From an uncultured Flavobacteriaceae bacterium (GTDB lineage Bacteria; Bacteroidota; Bacteroidia; Flavobacteriales; Flavobacteriaceae), in NCBI GenBank assembly GCA_943789365.1, contig CALSTV010000001.1, positions 1,302,001 through 1,366,000 of the forward strand: a stretch of DNA of 64,000 bases. The letters are read 5' to 3'. The notes under the pieces were generated by a model, which did no database searches, was not told where the DNA came from, and saw nothing but the letters and a program-made list of their open reading frames with translations. Made by a program: the position numbers and the translations under genes. This document shows positions 51,987 to 61,205 of this stretch, one piece after another; within the stretch, counting starts at the first letter, position 1, and each line of letters starts with the position of its first letter.

Positions 51987-53087
51987 ATGAACAAAATATA
52001 TTATTTAGACAAACCAGGTGGGACTTTTACTGTAAAAGAAGTTGAAATTCCTACTCCTCAAAAAGGGGAAATTTTAGTAAAGACACGACGTACTTCTGTA
52101 TGTCAGTCAGATGTAGTGATCTACAAGCACGGACTGCCAAGAATTAAAGAATGGCCGGCAGTAGTACTTCATGAAGTATGCTGTGAGGTTGTAGGATTAG
52201 GCGAGGGGGTCACGAAATTTTCAAATGGAGATATCGTAGGAATTGGTTGTGATATTCCTTGTGGAGATAGAGAATGTCTCTACTGTGGAGACGAGGGTAC
52301 AGGAGATTGGACCAGTTGTCCAGATACTTGGGCTACAGGACATGAATTTCCTGGTTTCTCAAGAGAATATGCAATACTTCCGGATTGGTTTGTAGATTTG
52401 GGGCCTGTAAAAAAGTTTCCAAAGGATGTTGATTTAGATTTGGCTTGCCAGTTAGAGCCTTTGGCTTGTGGTTTGGAAGGGATGACCCGAGTAAACAATT
52501 GTATTGAAAATAGAGTTGTAGTTTTGATAGGTGCGGGTTCTCAAAGTACCTATGCATTACAAGCTGCACGTGCCATGGGAGCAAGAAAAATCATTATGGT
52601 GAATCGAGGAAAAGAACGTTTGAACCGAGTATTAGAAGATTTTGGTGACGAAAATACAGTGGGAATACTCTGGGATGAAAACGTGGTTGAAAACGTATTT
52701 AAGGAATGCAAGCCTTTTAATGAACCTCATTTTGTGATGATGAATGTGCCTCACCAAGCAGGGTATGAATTGGCGACTAAATTGGTAGGATACAATACGG
52801 TATTGGATGCGCATGCCGGTGTAAAAGGCCCTGAAGGAAAACCGGTCATCAAACACGAGTTGGATTTAAATAACGATGTTCACTATAAATTGCAGTGCTT
52901 TCAAGCTACGCATGGTTCTTCCATGCATGGTATAAATTTAGCACATGAATTGATTGCCAATAACAAATTGCCTTTGCTGAGTAAAATGACAAATGAGACG
53001 GAACAATTCAAACCGGATCAATTGCTAGAGGCTATTAAAAGAGCGGATGATAGAGATAGTCTAAAAATAATCATCAATTGGGATTAA
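51987..53087 (+). CDS. Zinc-binding medium-chain dehydrogenase
   Basis: The 366 residues are of the MDR family: TSVCQSDVVIYKHGLP (catalytic Cys), HEVCCEVVGLGEGV, Cys residues in CGDRECLYCGDEGTGDWTSC for a second zinc, EPLACGLEGM, and the cofactor loop LIGAGSQSTYALQAARAMGA. The loop G-x-G-S-Q-S differs from the usual G-x-G-x-x-G, so cofactor binding may be altered. Substrate unknown; as the second dehydrogenase of this locus it may oxidise the same sugar alcohol or a derivative. The DeoR regulator gene follows after 29 bp. Confidence 0.75.
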   Translation: MNKIYYLDKPGGTFTVKEVEIPTPQKGEILVKTRRTSVCQSDVVIYKHGLPRIKEWPAVVLHEVCCEVVGLGEGVTKFSNGDIVGIGCDIPCGDRECLYCGDEGTGDWTSCPDTWATGHEFPGFSREYAILPDWFVDLGPVKKFPKDVDLDLACQLEPLACGLEGMTRVNNCIENRVVVLIGAGSQSTYALQAARAMGARKIIMVNRGKERLNRVLEDFGDENTVGILWDENVVENVFKECKPFNEPHFVMMNVPHQAGYELATKLVGYNTVLDAHAGVKGPEGKPVIKHELDLNNDVHYKLQCFQATHGSSMHGINLAHELIANNKLPLLSKMTNETEQFKPDQLLEAIKRADDRDSLKIIINWD

Positions 53088-53116
53088 GTTTTCTATTTTT
53101 TTCATAATATTGGAGT

Positions 53117-53899
53117 ATGAATAAACACGAACGTTTGACTGAGATTTTAGACTATCTAAAAAGTCATAAGGAATTGTCTGTAGAAGAGGCATGTGCTCTT
53201 TTTAATAGTTCTGCGGCTACGATTCGTAGAGATTTTAGTTATTTGTTTGGCAAAGAAAAGGTTCAAAAAACTTGGGGAGGAATTGCTTCATTGCCTGAGG
53301 ACTCTTCAAGTGAATTGCCTATTAGTCCTCAGGAAAAAGATATGGAAAGGCTGGAGGCAAAAATATCCATTGCGAGCTATGCTGCTAGTTTGATAAAAGA
53401 TGGGGATGTTGTTATTTTAGATGGAGGTACTACAACACTTCAAATGATTCCATTCTTAAAAAACAAGAAGATTAGAATCATTACCAACTCCATACTCATT
53501 GCTCAACGAATCGATCAAATTTCTGAAGGGTTTGATTTTGAATTGTTTGTGACGGGTGGTTTTGTATATCCGCGTTCAGGGATGTTAGTAGGCGCGCAAG
53601 TTTCAAATTCTATAAAAGACTTTTATTCTAATTGGTTTATTATGTCTGTAGGAGGTATTAGTAACGATGGTTTTTTTAATTCAAATTCGCTGGTGGTCGA
53701 TACAGAAAAAGAAATGATTCATCGCAGCGAGAAATTTGTTGTATTGGCAGATCATACGAAAATAGGGAAACGAGATTCTGTGAAATTATGTGATTTGCAA
53801 ACACCTGATATGATCATTACCGATGCTGGTTTTTTAGATTTAGATCCAAAAACAAAAGATGTTTTAGCCAATATTGATAGTTTACAAGTTACTGAATAG
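53117..53899 (+). CDS. DeoR-family transcriptional regulator
   Basis: The 260 residues have an N-terminal winged helix (HERLTEILDYLKSHKELSVEEACALFNSSAATIRRDF in the protein), a WGGIASLP linker, and a sugar-phosphate-sensing domain with DGGTTTLQMIPFL, RIITNSI, FVTGGFVYPRSGMLVG and SVGGIS. It probably represses both divergent arms of the locus until a phosphorylated intermediate binds. The three TGATTGTT sites at 51132-51253 are the best operator candidates. It is the last gene of the plus-strand arm. Confidence 0.88.
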   Translation: MNKHERLTEILDYLKSHKELSVEEACALFNSSAATIRRDFSYLFGKEKVQKTWGGIASLPEDSSSELPISPQEKDMERLEAKISIASYAASLIKDGDVVILDGGTTTLQMIPFLKNKKIRIITNSILIAQRIDQISEGFDFELFVTGGFVYPRSGMLVGAQVSNSIKDFYSNWFIMSVGGISNDGFFNSNSLVVDTEKEMIHRSEKFVVLADHTKIGKRDSVKLCDLQTPDMIITDAGFLDLDPKTKDVLANIDSLQVTE

Positions 53900-54015
53900 T
53901 AATTAACTAATTGGCAGCCGGATCAAACAATGTAGCCAAAGGGAGAATATAAGCCAATAGAATTACGGTGGAAGAATTACCTGCATTTTACATTTAGACT
54001 AAAAAACACAGCTGC

Positions 54016-55635
54016 TTATTGCAGCTCAATGGCTCCCATATCTGGTTTTCCCTGAATAGCATTGCCCAAGATATCTTTTTTTACTTTCAACCCAACAAAC
54101 AAACCCTTTTTATCGTTAGGAATTTTTTCAATGACGATTCCCTTATTTTGTACCAAAGGTATGTTTGTAGGCATATAATCTTTGCTTTCTTTTCCACCTG
54201 CATTGACAAACTCAGGATTTCCAAATAGCGGTGCTTCGTCTTGAATTAAAACATCATTTGGCCAGTTTTCCGACTTTAGAAATAGGTTGTTTTTAAAAAC
54301 CACATTTGGTATCTTAGCTTCGCCTGCCTCTTGAGGCTGGTATTGATCTCCTAAAACGGCCTTGCTCTTTCCTTCTATATAAAAAATATTGTTTGCCAAA
54401 AGTGCGCCTTTAGCAACTTTTGCCACGGCCATTTTTGCCAGCACATCGCTTTTTACATAAATGGTATTGTTATAGAAATAGGAGTTATAAGGTCCATGTC
54501 TTTCTCTGTCTTTTCCGACGAAACCACTCAACCAGTAGATTTTCCCTTCCTGAAAGGCTACTCCTTTCTTTTTCACACGGTGTCCGTCATTGATACTGAT
54601 ATTATATCGATATGCACAGTTCCAATTGTTCCCAAGAATTTCACAAAAACCACCGGCATTGTTTTCGCTTATATTGTATTGTACGACAATGTTTTTACAG
54701 TTAAAGTCGATATGGCAACCCGCTGAATCTGCAGGACCGTTGGCATTTCTAAACTCGTTGTGTTCTATGAGCATGGTGTCGCAACCCCAGGTCCACATAC
54801 CACTTCCCCGTCCCCATTTTCTAGAATCATCATTGGCACCTGAGTTATTCACAATGTTTCCTTTGATATGGCCATTCTCAATAAAACTAAACTGCATACC
54901 CGGACCTCCTACTTTATAAATCGTATTGTCGTGAATTTTTAAATTGACAATCACACCATTCAGTTTGATACCCGTATGTGCCACGTTTCTCACATCGCAG
55001 TCGCGAATGGTTACATCTTTCATTGTTGCACCAGATTTATTAGGAACGATAAAACGTATTCCCCAACCATAACTTTGTGTTCCGTTGGCAGTTTTTACTT
55101 CTTTGGCTCCTCTGGCAAATCCTTGATCCTCGAAATACACATCAGACACAGATACATTTTCAATGGTGATATTCTGATACTTCCCCGATTTGGTAGTCGT
55201 ATAAAACACCCCACAACGCATCCCTTTTTTGGGTCTTTTCCCTCCGTTGGCTTTGATGCTTAGGTTGCTAATTTTGATATGACTACAATTGGTTAGCTTT
55301 ATACCATTCAAAAAACCTTTTGCATTGATAATTGGTTTCTCGGTGGCATTGTTGTAGACATAACTGCTAATTTCAATGGGTTTCGACTTTTTTCCAGATT
55401 CAGATTCCAACACAATGGAACCAAAAAACTCTTGTCCGGTTGCCAAGAGGATTCTATCGCCAGATTGAAAGTTTTTTTTCGATACTTTTTTAAGTGACTT
55501 CCATGCGTTCGCTTCACTTTTACCGTCGTTTTTGTCATTTCCTTCCACTGTATTAACAAAATAATCTGTTGCAAAAACAACGTTGCTCACAAAAACAAGT
55601 AGTATGAAAATTTTTAATTCTTTTGGTAGTTTCAT
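54016..55635 (-). CDS. Secreted right-handed parallel beta-helix protein
   Basis: The 539 residues start with a signal peptide (to about residue 22), then DYFVNTVEGNDKNDGKSEANAWKSL, the head of pectate-lyase-like proteins. About ten helix turns follow (ISNLSIKANGG, ITIENVSVSDV, VTIRDCDVRN, HTGIKLNGV, VVQYNISENNAGGFCEI). The family includes polysaccharide lyases and glycoside hydrolases such as GH141 fucosidases. Active residues cannot be assigned. It lies 27 bp downstream of the chimeric GH29 gene and is probably in the same transcript. The same fold forms the foreign C-terminus of that neighbour. Confidence 0.75.
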   Translation of the reverse strand: MKLPKELKIFILLVFVSNVVFATDYFVNTVEGNDKNDGKSEANAWKSLKKVSKKNFQSGDRILLATGQEFFGSIVLESESGKKSKPIEISSYVYNNATEKPIINAKGFLNGIKLTNCSHIKISNLSIKANGGKRPKKGMRCGVFYTTTKSGKYQNITIENVSVSDVYFEDQGFARGAKEVKTANGTQSYGWGIRFIVPNKSGATMKDVTIRDCDVRNVAHTGIKLNGVIVNLKIHDNTIYKVGGPGMQFSFIENGHIKGNIVNNSGANDDSRKWGRGSGMWTWGCDTMLIEHNEFRNANGPADSAGCHIDFNCKNIVVQYNISENNAGGFCEILGNNWNCAYRYNISINDGHRVKKKGVAFQEGKIYWLSGFVGKDRERHGPYNSYFYNNTIYVKSDVLAKMAVAKVAKGALLANNIFYIEGKSKAVLGDQYQPQEAGEAKIPNVVFKNNLFLKSENWPNDVLIQDEAPLFGNPEFVNAGGKESKDYMPTNIPLVQNKGIVIEKIPNDKKGLFVGLKVKKDILGNAIQGKPDMGAIELQ

Positions 55636-55662
55636 TTTGTGCTAGAATTACAAGTTTTTATT

Positions 55663-58461
55663 TTAATACGAATCAAATATTTCTCCGACAACTGAAACGT
55701 CTTCCTCTCCAAAACGAGGATCAGGATGTTTCAACCTGTATTTTAAAAACTTATACAAGGTTCTAAAATTTTTATCAACTTTATACAAAGGATTCGATTT
55801 GAGTTGTTCCAATATTTTTACTGGATTCCGTTGGATGTAATCAAAGTCTGTTTGAGTATCATTTCCTGTGGCTGTATATCCTGTTGTTTTCCCCATAATA
55901 TATTCTGCAGTTTCCTCATTTCTAATGATGTTATTGGAGAAATCTGTTTGCTTTGGATAGGGACCTCCCCAGTTTCCAAATTCCAGCAAGGTATTTTCAA
56001 TATCTGAACTGGGTTTTTTAGGAATTACAATAATATTCTTTTGAATACTTGTGTTTTCCGTTGGTCCGGTAATATGGAAAACAGGAGAAAAGAAACGTTT
56101 GTTATGTGCCTTGTACGGACGCAAGCCATCATTGACACTTAAATTGTATTGAATTTTTGTGTCTTTGGTACCTATATTATGTGGTTTCCCAAGATCTTGT
56201 CCTTTGTTACAAACCAACATAAAACCGCCCCAATTGTCGAAACTATAATTGTATTTTAGTGAAGTTTCTTCAAGTGTAACTGGCAAACCTGAATCCCACC
56301 ACCATAAATCAGGACGGTAGCGTTCCATAACTTCAGCGGCCATTTTTTTCTTGTTTTCAACCACCCTCATAGGCAAGGTTTTTACGGCGCTTTGCGGATA
56401 GGGGTTTCCTTTAAAGTCCCAACCTTCTTTTCCTTTGCTAAAATAGTAGTTCATATAGTCTCGGTCTTGCCACCAGTCTACTCCTGAAAAATAAAAACCT
56501 ACTTTCATTTCATGTTTGCGCAAGGCGTCTACATAAGGCCTTAGCAAATCGCGCCCATCCAGATAGTTGCTTACTCCCAAGTTAGAAAGTTTACTTGGCC
56601 ACAATGCATATCCATCATGGTGTTTTGAGGTTAATACAGAATACTTGAAACCCGCTTTTGAAGCTGCATTTATCCATTTTTCTGCATCGTAGTGTTTTGC
56701 CGTAAATCCTTTTGGAGCGTTTTCGTAATAGTATTCAGGTGTTACTTTCGGTTCTAATGGTTGGCTCCCTTTTTTAGGTTGACGGATTCGCCAAAGATCT
56801 TCAATATCTGGAACTGAAGCAGGCCCCCAGTGAATAAACAAACCCAAACCTGCTTTTTTAAACCAGTCGCCTCCTTTTGGAAATGGAAGTGGATTTACCC
56901 TTCTATATCGTGTTGGTAATTTTCCTTTTTTATCTCCTCCGCTCATGGCAACAGCTGCTGCTGCAACTTCTGCCAGTTCGTTTTGTTCTGCATCTGCCTC
57001 TTGTGTGAGTTTTAATCCCCAAACATAGTTACCAAATTGCTCCTTTGGTAGGGTTACAACAAGGTCATTCCCTTGTTTGGTAAAATTCAAAGATTCTTTA
57101 CCTCCAAGTGGCAATACATATTTTGTTTGAAAATTTCCTGCCTTAGGTAATGTTATTTTGCCGTTTTTTGGCCAGTTAACAAACCAAGCATAGAGTACAC
57201 CATCTTTCTGAGTGTAACGAACTGCATTTCTTTCGTAATCATTGATATCTTTTCCTCCAGCGATTGTATTTAATCTACCTGCCCCCCATGTATTCCATGG
57301 TTTAGATTCATGAATTCCTTCTCCATTTATTTTCATCCATTCCCCAATTTGGAGTAATACATTCTCCTGATTTTTATCTAAACTTCCATCGGGTCTTGGT
57401 CCAATATTCAATAGTAAATTTCCGTTTCTACTTACGACATCTACAAAACAACGAAGTATGGCATCTACAGAGGTTGCAGGGCGTTCTCCAGCATAGCCCC
57501 ATTTGCCATTTACGGTATAATGTGCTTGCCAAGGGCGATTCGGTATCCCTTTTTCTAAATTACCTTCGGTATCATAAATTCCTTCCCCTTTTTTCATGGC
57601 ATCTCGTTTCCATGAAATCGCCACTTCTTTTTTCCAATCTACACTCTTGTTGTAATAATCTGCAACAACTCGATACATCGCATCTCGGAAATATTCTTTT
57701 TTGTATTCGGTATGTGCATCACAAACACCGCCATCTACGAAGATATAATCGGGTTCATACGTGTCTACCAATTCGTTCATGACGCGTTCCCATTGACGTG
57801 CGTCTTCTTTACGTGGAGGATCAGTATCTCCACGACGTTTCCCGTACAAGCCTTCGTTTGCTTTGTCCCAAGTATCGAATTCGGGACGAAAGGTGTAGTA
57901 TTTCCAATGGCGTCCGTAATGCGTAGACACGCCGGTTTTGATTCCTTTGGCACGCATAGCCTCGGTCAGTTCTCCAACGACATCGCGTTTTGGCCCCATT
58001 TCTTTCGCATTCCATTCAATTTCTTTGGAATCCCACATCGCAAAACCGTCGTGGTGCACTGCCGGTGCAGCGAAATATGCGGCCCCCGATTTTTGTACCA
58101 AATCAGCATAATAATCTGCATCAAATTTTTCCAGGGTGAGCATGGGGATAAAGTCTTTGTAACCAAAGTCTTTTAAGTTCCCGTAGGTTTTTTCATGATA
58201 ATCTCTAAATGACTTGCTATATTCTTTATGGATTATATTTGGGTTGTCATCTGCAAAATACATGTTCGTGGTGTACCACTCATTTTTAAATGCCGGTACT
58301 GAAAAAGCACTTAGATGCATGAATACTCCTAACTTTCCTTCGCTATACCATGCAGGTACGTCATAGGAAGCTATGGATTTGTGATTTGGTTTGTACTGAG
58401 CAAAACTTTGCAGTACGGACAGTAAAATACCTACTGCTAAGATTGTTGTTTTTTTCATCAT
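55663..58461 (-). CDS. Chimeric GH29 protein: fucosidase + half fucosidase + beta-helix tail
   Basis: The 932 residues have a signal peptide (to about 21). Residues about 30-490 are a full GH29 barrel with nucleophile Asp243 in YIFVDGGVCD. A linker (about 492-525, AEVAAAAVAMSGGDKKGK) leads to a second GH29 start (FKKAGLGLFIHWGPASV, LTSKHHDGYALW) ending right after its nucleophile Asp723 in WWWDSGLP. From about residue 730 the sequence changes to a beta-helix type (LKYNYSFDNWGGFMLVCN, TKIQYNLSVNDG, TSIQKNIIVIPKK) to the end. The second barrel lacks strands 5-8, and the helix lacks its N-terminal half. An in-frame deletion between two neighbouring genes explains this. The first domain is very similar to the next gene and may still work. 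Confidence 0.85.
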   Translation of the reverse strand: MMKKTTILAVGILLSVLQSFAQYKPNHKSIASYDVPAWYSEGKLGVFMHLSAFSVPAFKNEWYTTNMYFADDNPNIIHKEYSKSFRDYHEKTYGNLKDFGYKDFIPMLTLEKFDADYYADLVQKSGAAYFAAPAVHHDGFAMWDSKEIEWNAKEMGPKRDVVGELTEAMRAKGIKTGVSTHYGRHWKYYTFRPEFDTWDKANEGLYGKRRGDTDPPRKEDARQWERVMNELVDTYEPDYIFVDGGVCDAHTEYKKEYFRDAMYRVVADYYNKSVDWKKEVAISWKRDAMKKGEGIYDTEGNLEKGIPNRPWQAHYTVNGKWGYAGERPATSVDAILRCFVDVVSRNGNLLLNIGPRPDGSLDKNQENVLLQIGEWMKINGEGIHESKPWNTWGAGRLNTIAGGKDINDYERNAVRYTQKDGVLYAWFVNWPKNGKITLPKAGNFQTKYVLPLGGKESLNFTKQGNDLVVTLPKEQFGNYVWGLKLTQEADAEQNELAEVAAAAVAMSGGDKKGKLPTRYRRVNPLPFPKGGDWFKKAGLGLFIHWGPASVPDIEDLWRIRQPKKGSQPLEPKVTPEYYYENAPKGFTAKHYDAEKWINAASKAGFKYSVLTSKHHDGYALWPSKLSNLGVSNYLDGRDLLRPYVDALRKHEMKVGFYFSGVDWWQDRDYMNYYFSKGKEGWDFKGNPYPQSAVKTLPMRVVENKKKMAAEVMERYRPDLWWWDSGLPVTLEETSLKYNYSFDNWGGFMLVCNKGQDLGKPHNIGTKDTKIQYNLSVNDGLRPYKAHNKRFFSPVFHITGPTENTSIQKNIIVIPKKPSSDIENTLLEFGNWGGPYPKQTDFSNNIIRNEETAEYIMGKTTGYTATGNDTQTDFDYIQRNPVKILEQLKSNPLYKVDKNFRTLYKFLKYRLKHPDPRFGEEDVSVVGEIFDSY

Positions 58462-58595
58462 TTACCGGGATATTTGATTTTAAATGTTTTGGTTGTCTTA
58501 TAGTATATCTCTTAGAAAACTTACTAATTTAGTACTCGTACCGTTTTGAAAAAAACCTGAAGTTTTAAATAAAGTTTGTTTTCTTTTTCCTTAGA

Positions 58596-58645
58596 CAAAA
58601 CTACAGAAGAATGAAGCTGCCTTATAGCACATAGTAAAGCATTCT
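58596..58645 (-). promoter_or_regulatory. Shared promoter module, copy 1 (chimeric GH29 gene)
   Basis: On the minus strand -7 TAGTTTTG (58596-58603), 135 bp from the ATG. Nineteen bases further upstream begins the block that aligns without gaps with 61038 and 63225, including ACTATGTGCTA and TTTATGTTAAG. Confidence 0.65.
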
Positions 58646-58797
58646 TAACATAAATTTGACCAGGGTAGATTTTATGCTTTCTTAAACACTATCTATGTCT
58701 TTTAATATCCGTTAAAAAGGAAAAAATCTATATACATAAAGGCACGAAACCATAAATACTCTTCATTATAATATAAAACGAGATCGAACTCAGGGTA

Positions 58798-60921
58798 TTA
58801 GTTTGCTATGACAAATCGTTTGAATCTTTTTTGGTTTCCAACTATTAGTTTTGCAATGTAGAGACCTGGTTGTAAGTTTTTAGTATGGAATTCTGCTCTA
58901 TTGTCAGTAAGTAGCACTTTCAATACTTTTTGTCCAAGAATTGAATAGATTTCTACGATTCCTGAACTTACTCCAGGGACACTGATTGTTGCATTTCCTA
59001 TAACTGGGTTCGGGTATATTTTCACTTTTTCCACTTCTATGTGCTTAGAAACCCCCATTATATCTGCTTCCATTATTTGAATCCCATCTGCATAGGCATA
59101 GGCATTGTCACTCGGTGGTTGCCAAACGAATATTTTAACCGAAGTGGAACTCCCAGAGTTAAAAGATAAAGTATGACGAGTGTACGCTGCATCGTAAATA
59201 CTTGAAGATTTAATTAATGCATCATCTGAATCGTACACTCCAAACACAACTCTTTTAGCGGTGTTGCTTGTTTTAAAAAATCCCGAAACCTCATAGTCGG
59301 TATTGGCTTCAACAGTCACCCATTGGTTCACTGCTCCTTTATTATAGATTCGTACGGCCGAACTGCCTTCGTAAGCATCATCACTATTTACTGGATTATT
59401 GGAAGTTAGCCAATTATTCAACCCATCTTCAAAATCTCCATTAAGTACGTTGACCACAAATTCTTTTGATAATTTCAATCCCCAAACATACTTTCCAAAC
59501 TGATTTTCAGGTAGATTAACAACAAGATCATCTCCCTCCTCTGAGAATTCCAAGGTTCCTGTGCCGCCTAAAGGAATAATTGATTTGGCATTGAATCCAC
59601 TTGCCATAGGCAATACTACTTTCCCATCATCCGGCCAGGTTACAAACCAGGCATAAAGAAAACCGCCTTTTTGAGTATAGCGTATTGCATTGGTCTCAAA
59701 ATCATTGATATTTTGACCTCCTGCAATTGAATTTAATTTACCTTCTCCCCATATTTCCCATGGTTCTGACCCATTAATTCCTTCTCCATTGATTTCCAAC
59801 CAATCCCCCAGTTCTAACAATACCTCTTCTTGGTTAGCATCCAAACTTCCGTCGGGACGCAGACCTATGTTAAGCAAAACATTTCCGTTTCTACTGACCA
59901 CATCTATAAAACATCGTAGAATAGGTTCCATAGAAGTAGCTGGACGCTCCCCTGCATACCCCCATTTCCCGTTTATGGTAAAATGTGCTTGCCAAGGACG
60001 TGTTGGAATGTCTTTTTCTAAGCTTCCTTCTGTATCGTATACGGCTTCTCCTTTTTGCATAATGTCTCGCTTCCACGAAAGCACCACCTCTTTGTTCCAA
60101 TCTACACTTTTATTATAGTATCTAGATACAACGCGGTACATAGCCTCTCTAAAATATTCTTTTTGATATTCGCCATGTGCATCACAAACACCGCCATCTA
60201 CGAAGATATAATCTGGTTGGTAACCGTCTATCAATTCATTCATTACGCGCTCCCATTGAAGAGCGTCTTCTGGAAGAGGAGGATCGTTGTCTTCACGACG
60301 TTTCCCGTAAATCCCTTCGAATGCAGGATCCCAAGTATCAAACTCAGGGCGAAAAGTATAGTATTTCCAATGGCGTCCGTAATGTGTTGAGACGCCTGTT
60401 TTGATTCCTTTTTCACGCATCGCAATCGTCAATTCTCCAACTACATCACGCTCTGGCCCCATTTGTTTTGCATTCCATTGAATCTCGTTAGAATCCCACA
60501 TGGCAAAACCATCGTGATGCACAGCAGGAGCTGCGAAATAAGTTGCTCCCGATTTTTTTACCAAATCGGCATAGTAATCTGCATCAAAGTTATCTAGGGT
60601 GAACATGGGAATAAAATCCTTATAACCAAACGCGTCTAATGGACCATATGTTTGCTCATGATACTCCCTAAAAGAATTACGATATTCATTATACTCAGTA
60701 TTCGGAGTCGTTGGATCATAATACATATTGTGAGGGTACCATTCGTTTTTGAACGCTGGTACAGAGAAAGCACTTAAATGCATAAAGATTCCTAATTTCC
60801 CTTGACTGTACCATGTGGGAACATCATAGGAAGCTATGGATTCATGACTTGTGTTGTACTGCGCAAAACTTTCGCCTATGGACAATAAAAACAGTACTGC
60901 TAAGATGTTTGTTTTTCTCAT
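58798..60921 (-). CDS. Secreted GH29 alpha-L-fucosidase with binding module and T9SS sorting domain
   Basis: The 707 residues have a signal peptide (to about 21), a GH29 barrel (about 30-480; AVHHDGFAMWDS, nucleophile Asp242 in YIFVDGGVCD), and a carbohydrate-binding-like jelly roll (about 490-615; LNGDFEDGLNNWLTSNNP, NTDYEVSGFFKTS, ADGIQIME). A type IX sorting domain (about 632-707; KIYPNPVIGNATISVPG, LQPGLYIAKLIVGNQK) ends it. It should be exported by the Por machinery to the cell surface or medium. The barrel is a close paralogue of the first domain of the chimeric protein, so the pair arose by tandem duplication. Its upstream region carries the shared promoter module. Confidence 0.93.
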   Translation of the reverse strand: MRKTNILAVLFLLSIGESFAQYNTSHESIASYDVPTWYSQGKLGIFMHLSAFSVPAFKNEWYPHNMYYDPTTPNTEYNEYRNSFREYHEQTYGPLDAFGYKDFIPMFTLDNFDADYYADLVKKSGATYFAAPAVHHDGFAMWDSNEIQWNAKQMGPERDVVGELTIAMREKGIKTGVSTHYGRHWKYYTFRPEFDTWDPAFEGIYGKRREDNDPPLPEDALQWERVMNELIDGYQPDYIFVDGGVCDAHGEYQKEYFREAMYRVVSRYYNKSVDWNKEVVLSWKRDIMQKGEAVYDTEGSLEKDIPTRPWQAHFTINGKWGYAGERPATSMEPILRCFIDVVSRNGNVLLNIGLRPDGSLDANQEEVLLELGDWLEINGEGINGSEPWEIWGEGKLNSIAGGQNINDFETNAIRYTQKGGFLYAWFVTWPDDGKVVLPMASGFNAKSIIPLGGTGTLEFSEEGDDLVVNLPENQFGKYVWGLKLSKEFVVNVLNGDFEDGLNNWLTSNNPVNSDDAYEGSSAVRIYNKGAVNQWVTVEANTDYEVSGFFKTSNTAKRVVFGVYDSDDALIKSSSIYDAAYTRHTLSFNSGSSTSVKIFVWQPPSDNAYAYADGIQIMEADIMGVSKHIEVEKVKIYPNPVIGNATISVPGVSSGIVEIYSILGQKVLKVLLTDNRAEFHTKNLQPGLYIAKLIVGNQKRFKRFVIAN

Positions 60922-61037
60922 GCTTTACTGGAGGTATCTCAATTCAATTATTTTGTTGCCTTATGGTTTATCTCTTAGAACGACCGACTAATTTCGTGTG
61001 TGGACCGTTTTAAATTAAACCTGTTTCTCTTTTTCAA

Positions 61038-61087
61038 CAAAACTAAAAAAGAATACAGCTGTTCAATGACACAAAGTACACCAATCT
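61038..61087 (-). promoter_or_regulatory. Shared promoter module, copy 2 (GH29-CBM gene)
   Basis: -7 TAGTTTTG on the minus strand (61038-61045), 117 bp from the ATG. The upstream block has ACTTTGTGTCA and TTTATGTTAAG at the same distances as in the other copies. Confidence 0.65.
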
Positions 61088-61205
61088 TAACATAAAATTG
61101 ACTAAGCCAACTTTGGCGCCTCCTCATACCCTTTATTGCGAGAAACGCTTCCTGTATTTATCAAGGGGAATCTTTCTATTTAAAACTACTCTCTACAATA
61201 CTTTT

